Source of the DNA: Microbacterium azadirachtae
Lineage (GTDB): Bacteria; Actinomycetota; Actinomycetes; Actinomycetales; Microbacteriaceae
Direction of reading: 5' to 3'
Assembly (NCBI RefSeq): GCF_000956545.1
Contig: NZ_JYIT01000052.1
Span: forward strand, 1-36,615
Length of the DNA stretch: 36,615 nt
Shown: piece by piece, positions 31,033-36,615 of the stretch
Layout: each line of letters starts with the position of its first letter
Numbering within the stretch: position 1 is the first letter of the stretch
Notes under the pieces: generated by a model
The model's database searches: none
What the model saw: only the letters and a program-made list of their open reading frames with translations
What the model was told of the DNA's origin: nothing
Made by a program: the position numbers and the translations under genes

Positions 31033-31626
31033 TCACTCGCCCGGCGGCTGGAGCAGATCGAAGAGCGTCTCGATGAGGGCCGCCATGTCGAGCTCCGGCT
31101 CGACGAGCAGCTGCATCTGGGCGCCGTCGGAGACGGCCTGCAGGAGCCGTGCGGCGAGCACGGGATCGATCCCGGCACGCAGTCGGCCGGCCGCCTGCGC
31201 CTCGGCGATCGTGGCCGCCCAGCGGTCGCGCAGGCCCGCGCTCCGCTCCGCGAAGAACGCGCGGGACGGGTGCTCGGGGTCGGCGGCGTCGGCAGCGAGG
31301 CGGGTGAACAGCTCGACGAGCCCCGGCACCTGCGCGTTGTGGCGCACGATGTCGAGGTATCCGTCGCGCAGGTCGTCCAGATCCGCCCCCGCCGCCTCGG
31401 CATGATCGGCCAGGTCGATCTCGTCGCGCGTGCGCAGGATCTCGACGAACAGCTCGTCCTTGCTGTCGAAGTAGTGCAGCAGGCCGGCCTGGCTGAGGCC
31501 GACCGCCTCGGCGAGCTCCTTCACGGAGGCGCCGTGGTACCCCTCGCGGGCGATCACGGCCAGCGCGGTGCGCAGGATCTCCTCACGCTTCGCGATCCCT
31601 TTCGCATACGAGCCCCGTCGTGCCAT
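31033..31626 (-). CDS. TetR-family transcriptional regulator, copy 2
   Basis: A 197-residue TetR protein closely related to the one at 27419: MARRGSYAKGIAKREEIL against MAKRGAYAKGVVKREEIL, and VGLSQAGLLHYFDSKDELFVEILRTRD against VGLSPAGLLHYFGTKEQLFVEILRARD. The ligand-binding domain (DDLRDGYLDIVRHNAQVPGLVELFTRL) also aligns. It is divergent from the GH3 gene, with a 13-bp palindrome (31671-31683) in the shared 121-bp gap, and probably represses GH3. TAGTCT lies 6 nt before its ATG. Confidence 0.92.
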   Translation of the reverse strand: MARRGSYAKGIAKREEILRTALAVIAREGYHGASVKELAEAVGLSQAGLLHYFDSKDELFVEILRTRDEIDLADHAEAAGADLDDLRDGYLDIVRHNAQVPGLVELFTRLAADAADPEHPSRAFFAERSAGLRDRWAATIAEAQAAGRLRAGIDPVLAARLLQAVSDGAQMQLLVEPELDMAALIETLFDLLQPPGE

Positions 31627-31632
31627 GGCCCG

Positions 31633-31638
31633 AGACTA
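31633..31638 (-). promoter_or_regulatory. -10 element of a leaderless start
   Basis: TAGTCT, six bases (CGGGCC), then the ATG of tetR2. Confidence 0.45.
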
Positions 31639-31670
31639 TCCCGGGATCCCCGGCCTCGCGGCTAAAACCG

Positions 31671-31683
31671 AGCAATGCTTGCT
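31671..31683. promoter_or_regulatory. Candidate TetR operator before the GH3 gene
   Basis: AGCAA-TGC-TTGCT is a perfect palindrome with a 3-base centre, flanked by A-rich and T-rich bases. It contains TTGCTT, a possible -35 for the GH3 gene, with TCGACT 17 bp downstream as a weak -10. It lies 45 bp from the tetR2 start. Confidence 0.65.
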
Positions 31684-31747
31684 TTTTGATCCGGAACCTG
31701 ATCGACTGGCCCTGCCCGTCACCCGAGTCGTCTACGAAGGAGTCGAC

Positions 31748-34015
31748 ATGACAACGCCCCGCGACCACCTGCCCGAGCTCAGCACCGAGGAGAAGGCGTC
31801 GCTGACCAGCGGCAGGGACTTCTGGACCCTGAAGCCCATCGACCGGGTCGGCGTGCCGTCGATCATGGTCACCGACGGGCCGCACGGTCTGCGCAAGCAG
31901 GCGGCGGAGTCCGACCACCTGGGTCTCAGCGAGAGCGTCCCGGCGACGTGCTTCCCGCCCGCCTCCGGGCTCGGTTCCTCGTTCGATCCGGAGCTCGCGG
32001 AGCGCGTGGGCGTCGCCCTCGGCGTCGAGTCGGCGATCGAGGACGTCGCGGTCATCCTCGGCCCCGGCATCAACATCAAGCGCTCGCCCCTGTGCGGCCG
32101 CAACTTCGAGTACGTCTCCGAGGACCCGATCGTCTCCGGCGTCATCGGTGCAGGCCTGGTACGGGGGATCCAGTCGCAGGGCGTGGGCTCGTCCCTCAAG
32201 CACTTCGCCGCCAACAACCAGGAGTTCGAGCGGATGACCGCGTCGAGCGACGTGGATCCGCGTCCGCTGCGGGAGATCTACCTGCGCGGCTTCGAGCGCG
32301 TCGTGAAGGACGCGCAGCCGTGGACGGTGATGTGCTCGTACAACAAGATCAACGGCGTCTACGCGTCGCAGGATCCGTGGCTGCTCACGCAGGTGCTGCG
32401 GGACGAGTGGGGCTTCGACGGACTCGTCGTCTCCGACTGGGGCGCGGTGAACGACCGGGTGGCGGCGCTCGTCGCGGGCCTGGACCTCGAGATGCCCGGC
32501 AGCGACGGGGCGCCCGACGCCGCCGTCGCCACCGCTGCGGCCTCCGACCCGGCCGTGGCCGCCGCACTGGACGCGTCGGCCGGCCGCGTGCTCGACCTGG
32601 TCGGGCGGGCACTGGACCGCCCCGCCGTCGCCGGGCCGCTCGACGTCGACGCCCACCACGCGCTCGCCCGCGAGGCCGCCGGACGCTCGATCGTGCTGCT
32701 GAAGAACGACGCGGTCGACGGCGCCCCGCTGCTTCCGCTCGCCGACGACACGACCATCGCGCTCCTCGGCGAGTTCGCGCGCACGCCGCGGTTCCAGGGC
32801 GGCGGATCCTCGCACATCAACCCCACCCGGGTGGACTCGGCGCTGGACGCGCTGCGCGCCGTCGCCGGGGATCGCGTCGCGTTCGCTCCCGGCTTCGCCT
32901 TCGATCCCGCCGCCGAGGGCCAGGACGCCCTCCGCGACGAGGCGGTCGCCCTCGCCGCGTCCCGCGACGTCGCCGTGGTGTTCCTCGGCCTCACCGACGC
33001 CGAGGAGTCGGAGGGCTTCGACCGCGACCACATCGACCTCGCCGCGCACCAGCTCGCGCTGCTCGATGCGGTCGTCGCGGCGAACCCGCGCACCGTCGTC
33101 GTGCTCTCCAACGGCTCGGTCGTCGCGCTGCCGTTCGCCGACCGGGTGCCGGCGATCGTCGAGGCCTGGCTGCTCGGCCAGGCCGGCGGATCCGCCACCG
33201 TCGACGTGCTGACGGGCGCGGTGAACCCGTCCGGCCGCCTCGCCGAGACCATCCCGCACCGGATCGAGGACACCCCGGCGTTCGGCAACTTCCCCGGCTC
33301 GAACGGCCACGTCCGCTACGGCGAGGGGATCCTCGTCGGCTACCGCTGGTACGACGCCCGCGACATGTCGGTCGCCTACCCGTTCGGGCACGGGCTGTCG
33401 TACACGGCCTTCGCGTACGGTGAGATCTCCGCGGCGGTGACCGCATCGGGCGACATCGAGGTGACGGTCCCGGTGACGAACACCGGATCCCGCGACGGCC
33501 GTGAGGTCGTGCAGGTGTACGTCGCCCCGGTCGCCTCCGTCGTCGAGCGCGCCCCTCGGGAGCTCAAGGCCTTCGCCTCGGTCGAGATCGCGGCGGGCGC
33601 CACCGCCGACGTCGTGCTGACCGTGCGTCGCGAGGATCTCGCCTACTGGGACATCCGCGTCGACCGCTTCGTCGTCGAGGGCGGCTCCTACCGCGTCGAG
33701 GTCGGTGCGTCGAGCCGCGATCTCCGCGGCACCGTGACGATCGACGTCGCCGGAGATGCGGTCCTGGTTCCGCTGACTCCCGAGTCCACGCTCACGCAGG
33801 TGTTCGCGCACCCGGTGGCCGGCCCGATGGTGGCGGGCGCCTTCGCCGCGATGCAGGAGCAGTTCGGCGGCGACGGCGACGGGATCATGTCGGGCGAGGC
33901 GATGGCCAAGATGATGGGGTCGTTCCCGATCGGCCGCCTGCCGGCGTTCGGCTGGGGCCTGGACCGTGCCGGGGTCGACCAGCTGATCGCCGCCGCGAAC
34001 GCCCCCCGGGCCTGA
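31748..34015 (+). CDS. Glycoside hydrolase family 3 beta-glucosidase
   Basis: A 755-residue enzyme of the BglB-like GH3 group. The (beta/alpha)8 domain includes MVTDGPHGLRKQ, GPGINIKRSPLCGRNFEYVSEDP, KHFAANNQE and the nucleophile Asp230 in VVSDWGAVND. The C-terminal alpha/beta sandwich contains SIVLLKND, GGGSSHINPTRVD and FLGLTDAEESEGFDR (probable acid/base Glu). A fibronectin-III-like domain follows (EVTVPVTNTGSRDGREVVQVYV). About 90 extra residues after it (LTPESTLTQVFAHPVAGPMV...) have no domain I can name. There is no signal peptide, so it is cytoplasmic. AAGGAG (31737-31742) is 5 nt from the ATG. It would hydrolyse imported beta-glucosides; controlled by tetR2 (inference). Confidence 0.95.
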   Translation: MTTPRDHLPELSTEEKASLTSGRDFWTLKPIDRVGVPSIMVTDGPHGLRKQAAESDHLGLSESVPATCFPPASGLGSSFDPELAERVGVALGVESAIEDVAVILGPGINIKRSPLCGRNFEYVSEDPIVSGVIGAGLVRGIQSQGVGSSLKHFAANNQEFERMTASSDVDPRPLREIYLRGFERVVKDAQPWTVMCSYNKINGVYASQDPWLLTQVLRDEWGFDGLVVSDWGAVNDRVAALVAGLDLEMPGSDGAPDAAVATAAASDPAVAAALDASAGRVLDLVGRALDRPAVAGPLDVDAHHALAREAAGRSIVLLKNDAVDGAPLLPLADDTTIALLGEFARTPRFQGGGSSHINPTRVDSALDALRAVAGDRVAFAPGFAFDPAAEGQDALRDEAVALAASRDVAVVFLGLTDAEESEGFDRDHIDLAAHQLALLDAVVAANPRTVVVLSNGSVVALPFADRVPAIVEAWLLGQAGGSATVDVLTGAVNPSGRLAETIPHRIEDTPAFGNFPGSNGHVRYGEGILVGYRWYDARDMSVAYPFGHGLSYTAFAYGEISAAVTASGDIEVTVPVTNTGSRDGREVVQVYVAPVASVVERAPRELKAFASVEIAAGATADVVLTVRREDLAYWDIRVDRFVVEGGSYRVEVGASSRDLRGTVTIDVAGDAVLVPLTPESTLTQVFAHPVAGPMVAGAFAAMQEQFGGDGDGIMSGEAMAKMMGSFPIGRLPAFGWGLDRAGVDQLIAAANAPRA

Positions 34016-34080
34016 CCGCCCGTCCGTCCCGGGGAGCGCCACCCCCCAGGCCTGACCGCCCGTCCGTCCCGGGGAGCGCC
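34001..34080. repeat. 40-bp tandem duplication across the GH3 stop codon
   Basis: Bases 34001-34040 and 34041-34080 are the same except for two G/A differences. The first copy includes the last codons and stop of the GH3 gene (34013-34015). Confidence 0.85.
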
Positions 34081-34094
34081 ACTCCCCGGGACGG
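34064..34094 (+). terminator. GH3 terminator hairpin
   Basis: CCGTCCCGGGGA (34064-34075) pairs with TCCCCGGGACGG (34083-34094), a 12-bp stem with a 7-base loop. The left arm is duplicated in the first copy of the 40-bp repeat. Confidence 0.7.
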
Positions 34095-34116
34095 GGTTCC
34101 GCGTGTTGCGCCGGAT

Positions 34117-34189
34117 CCACTCCGCTCGCTGGTCGCGGATTGCGGGCATTCCTCGTAGAGAGCCGCAATCCGCGACCAGCGAGCAGTGG
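34117..34189. repeat. Long hairpin between convergent GH3 and galE
   Basis: Bases 34124-34145 and 34163-34184 are perfect inverse copies over 22 bp (core GGTCGCGGATTGCGG), with a 17-base loop. CCACT (34117-34121) and AGTGG (34185-34189) extend the stem beyond a 2-base bulge. It may terminate galE or be a REP/BIME-type element. Confidence 0.8.
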
Positions 34190-34225
34190 TGCAGTGCGCG
34201 AGCGGCGTCCGCGGAACTGGATCGC

Positions 34226-35203
34226 TCAGCCGGCGTTGCGGCGGGCCTCCCAGCCGGAGCGGACCATCTCGTCGACCGTGTGACGCATCCGCCAGTCGAG
34301 GTCGCGGGCGGCGAGCTCCCCGGTCGCCACGATCCGGTCGGGATCGCCGGGGCGGCGCGGCCCGATCGCGGGGGTGAAGGCGATGCCGGTGACGCGGGCC
34401 ATCGCGTCCATGATCTGGCGCACCGAGAGGCCGTCGCCGGATCCGAGGTTGTAGGCGGCCTCGATCGGGTCGCCCGCGACCATGCGCTGCGCAGCGGCCA
34501 CGTGGGCCAGGGCGATGTCGCCGACGTGCACGTAGTCGCGCACGTTCGTGCCGTCCTCGGTGGCGTAGTCGTCGCCGTTGATCTGCGGGGTGTCGCCGGC
34601 GAGCAGCTTCTCGAAGACGATCGGGAACAGGTTGTGCGGACTCACGTCGTACACCGTGGGATCCGCCGATCCCACCACGTTGAAGTAGCGCAGGGAGGTG
34701 TGCACGAGCGGGGTCTCGGATCCGGCGGTCGCGACCGCCTGGTCGCGCAGCAACCACTCGCCGATGAGCTTCGACTCGCCGTACGGGCTCGCCGGACGCT
34801 TCTCGGTGTCCTCCACGACGAGCGGCGCATCGGGGGTTCCGAACACGGCGGCGCTCGACGAGAACACGATCTTCGCGACGCCCGCAGCGGCCATCGCCTC
34901 GAGGATGACGCGCGTGCCCTCGACGTTCTGCGCGTAGGTGTGCAGCGGACGCTGCACCGAGACGCCCGCGTACTTGAACCCGGCGACATGGATCACGCCC
35001 TGCACGTCGTGCTCGCGCAGGGTGCGCTCCACGAGCTCGCGATCGAGGATGCTGCCCTGCACGAAGGCGACGCCCTCGGGGACGAACGAGGCCACGCCGC
35101 TGGACAGGTCGTCCAGCACGACCGGGGTGAGCCCGGCCTCCGCGAGTGCGCGCACGACGTGCGATCCGATGTAGCCGGCGCCGCCGGTGACAAGCCAGGA
35201 CAT
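34226..35203 (-). CDS. galE: UDP-glucose 4-epimerase
   Basis: A 325-residue extended short-chain dehydrogenase/reductase that interconverts UDP-glucose and UDP-galactose with bound NAD. The N-terminal dinucleotide motif is TGGAGYIG, HVAGFKYAGVSV is the GalE-specific loop, the catalytic Ser is in FSSSAAVFG and the Tyr/Lys pair is in SPYGESK. GTNVRDYVHVGDIA and YNLGSGDGLSVRQI are typical GalE C-terminal motifs. AAGGAG lies just before the ATG at 35203. It is downstream of galK on the same strand, 143 bp apart, completing part of the Leloir pathway. Confidence 0.96.
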   Translation of the reverse strand: MSWLVTGGAGYIGSHVVRALAEAGLTPVVLDDLSSGVASFVPEGVAFVQGSILDRELVERTLREHDVQGVIHVAGFKYAGVSVQRPLHTYAQNVEGTRVILEAMAAAGVAKIVFSSSAAVFGTPDAPLVVEDTEKRPASPYGESKLIGEWLLRDQAVATAGSETPLVHTSLRYFNVVGSADPTVYDVSPHNLFPIVFEKLLAGDTPQINGDDYATEDGTNVRDYVHVGDIALAHVAAAQRMVAGDPIEAAYNLGSGDGLSVRQIMDAMARVTGIAFTPAIGPRRPGDPDRIVATGELAARDLDWRMRHTVDEMVRSGWEARRNAG

Positions 35204-35269
35204 GGGTCTCCTTCGTTTCCGGGCGTCAGCCCTCGTTCGTCAATCCTCTCAGCGGCCTGCTGAACGGAT

Positions 35270-35337
35270 CCGGTTCGAAGCGCGCACCTGGCTGCATCCG
35301 GGCGCCGGATCCGGCAAAGTCAGCGCTTCGAAACCGG
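35270..35337. repeat. Inverted repeat with internal palindrome between galK and galE
   Basis: CCGGTTCGAAGCGC (35270-35283) is matched inversely at 35323-35337 apart from one extra base. Between the arms lies a perfect 12-bp palindrome, GCCGGATCCGGC (35304-35315). It may be a terminator/attenuator after galK or a regulatory site for galE. Confidence 0.65.
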
Positions 35338-35346
35338 CAGGGGCGC

Positions 35347-36603
35347 TCAGACGTCGCGGCGCGGGCCGTCGGACGGGGTCACCGTGAAGAGATGCGGCTC
35401 GGCGAACCCGGCGTCGGCGAACGCACGGCGGACGGCGTCCGACACCCGCTCGACGGCGTCGTGGTCGACGAGCGCGATCGCCGCGCCGCCGAAGCCGCCG
35501 CCGGTCATCCGCGCGCCGATCGCGCCGTGCGCGAGCGCCGCCTCCACGGCGGCGTCGAGTTCGGGGATCGAGATCTCGAAGTCGTCCCGCAGCGACGCGT
35601 GCGAGGCGACGAGCAGGTCGCCGATCGCCCGAGGGCCGTCCGCGGCCAGGGCGGCCACGGTGTCGAGGACGCGCTGGTCTTCGGTGACCACGTGGCGCAC
35701 ACGCCGGAAGTCGACCTCGTCGAGCAGCTCGGCGGCCCGCGGCAGATCCGCCGGAGTCGCGTCGCGCAGCGCGGCGATCCCCAGCGCCGCGGCCCCGCGC
35801 TCGCAGGAGGCGCGGCGCTCGCCGTAGCCCCCGGTGGAGTGAGCGTGCTTCACGCCGGTGTCGATCACGAGCACCTCGAGACCGGCCTCGGCGAACCCGA
35901 GCGGGATCGAGCGGGTCTCGAGCGAGCGGCAGTCCAGGAACACCGCGGCGTCGGCGTGGCCGAGCATCGATGCCATCTGGTCCATGATCCCGGTCGGCGC
36001 GCCCACGGCCTCGTTCTCGGCGCGGCGCCCGGCCTGCGCGAGGGTCACCGGATCGAGTCCGAGCCCCCACAGCTCGTTCAGGGCGGACGCGGCGGCGCCC
36101 TCGATCGCGGCGGACGAGGAGAGCCCCGCTCCCACCGGCACATCGGACGCGATGGCGATGTCGACCCCCGGCAGGGTCGCCGCCGCCCATGCCGGGATGA
36201 GACCCCGCAGCGCCCAGGCGATGCCCAGAGGGTAGGCGGCCCATTCCGGCACGGTCGCGGGGGCGGTGTCGCCGGGGGTGCGCGTGCCGGATCCGGTCGC
36301 CGGGAAGAGCGCATCCAGGTCGTCCAGCGCGACCTCGACCGGCTCCGAGGCGAACGTCGACGCGACGCGGATCCGGCCGTCGGCGCGCAGCCGTGCCGCC
36401 GCAGCCGTGCGGTGCTGGATCGCGAACGGCAGCACGAAGCCGTCGTTGTAGTCGGTGTGCTCCCCGATGAGGTTCGCGCGTCCGGGCGCGGACCAGACGC
36501 CGGTGGGCGCGGATCCGGTCAGCGCGCGGAACAGCTCTGCGGCGCCGGCGACGGCGGTGATCTCGACGGAGATCTGGGCGCCGTCCGACAGGATCGCCAC
36601 CAC
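35347..36603 (-). CDS. galK: Galactokinase
   Basis: A 418-residue GHMP kinase that phosphorylates galactose to galactose-1-phosphate. The galactokinase signature is APGRANLIGEHTDYNDGFVLPFAI, the GHMP ATP-binding motif is VPVGAGLSSSAA and motif 3 is RMTGGGFGG. APTGIMDQMASMLG contains the catalytic Asp. The start is taken as the GTG at 36603 (the GTG at 36600 is also possible); the frame remains open to the window edge, so the true start could lie just outside. It precedes galE in the same direction; galT is not in the window and may lie beyond the right edge. Confidence 0.94.
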   Translation of the reverse strand: MVAILSDGAQISVEITAVAGAAELFRALTGSAPTGVWSAPGRANLIGEHTDYNDGFVLPFAIQHRTAAAARLRADGRIRVASTFASEPVEVALDDLDALFPATGSGTRTPGDTAPATVPEWAAYPLGIAWALRGLIPAWAAATLPGVDIAIASDVPVGAGLSSSAAIEGAAASALNELWGLGLDPVTLAQAGRRAENEAVGAPTGIMDQMASMLGHADAAVFLDCRSLETRSIPLGFAEAGLEVLVIDTGVKHAHSTGGYGERRASCERGAAALGIAALRDATPADLPRAAELLDEVDFRRVRHVVTEDQRVLDTVAALAADGPRAIGDLLVASHASLRDDFEISIPELDAAVEAALAHGAIGARMTGGGFGGAAIALVDHDAVERVSDAVRRAFADAGFAEPHLFTVTPSDGPRRDV

Positions 36604-36615
36604 GTGGTGCTGTCC

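Noticed and set aside
1..36615. CRISPR arrays, tRNA/rRNA genes, transposases, prophage genes
   Set aside because: No regularly spaced repeats, cloverleaf or rRNA signatures, and no recombinase or phage structural proteins were seen on either strand.

Overview
The window is a contiguous piece of a high-GC (roughly 71% by eye) Gram-positive chromosome. Codon use (GC-rich third positions), GTG starts, GTGA/ATGA overlaps, many leaderless starts and the gene families present point to an actinobacterium of the Microbacteriaceae, most likely Microbacterium or a close relative; this assignment is an inference from recalled family and gene-order patterns. No tRNA, rRNA, CRISPR array, phage or transposase gene was found, and no gap between genes exceeds about 270 bases.

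Layout, left to right. (1) 1-741, minus: end of a small membrane-protein operon that runs off the left edge. (2) 866-6877, plus: putA1 (bifunctional proline/P5C dehydrogenase), a guanidino-hydrolase conventionally named dimethylargininase, and rocD (ornithine aminotransferase): an amino-acid catabolic block converging on glutamate. (3) 7149-10244, minus: ABC ATPase, ABC permease and a GbsR/MarR-type regulator, with a perfect 16-bp palindrome over the promoter. (4) 10344-11948, minus: membrane-anchored sulfite-oxidase-like molybdoenzyme. (5) 12055-15148, minus: a marR-MFS-MFS operon with overlapping genes. (6) 15286-19140, plus: cutC, an alpha/beta hydrolase, a lipoate ligase with permuted domains, and an orphan beta-class DNA methyltransferase translationally coupled to it. 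(7) 19193-20929, minus: a Tat-exported PHP-type metallohydrolase. (8) 21190-25778: a LysR regulator divergent from a second putA. (9) 25864-34015: two paralogous esterase/TetR pairs, a GPH/SLC45-like MFS transporter and a GH3 beta-glucosidase, which together look like a regulated system for taking up and breaking down acylated glycosides. (10) 34226-36603, minus: galE and galK (Leloir pathway).

Functional themes. Nitrogen/carbon recovery from proline, ornithine and probably arginine is represented twice at the PutA step, and both putA genes carry the same promoter-region block (CTGC-N14-CATGCTGGGAG). Sugar use is represented by the esterase/MFS/GH3 cluster followed by gal genes. Nine genes have a TANNNT-like hexamer 6-7 nt before the start codon, the architecture expected of leaderless mRNAs. 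Several intergenic regions contain strong inverted repeats (6921-7000, 19147-19177, 21064-21146, 25818-25849, 34064-34094, 34117-34189, 35270-35337) and two REP-like words.

The least described items, in my view, are the arginine-dihydrolase-like signature in the gene next to rocD, the shared putA promoter block, the duplicated esterase-TetR module, the lplA-methyltransferase coupling with a repeat-derived N-terminus, and an apparent strong excess of the word GGATCC.
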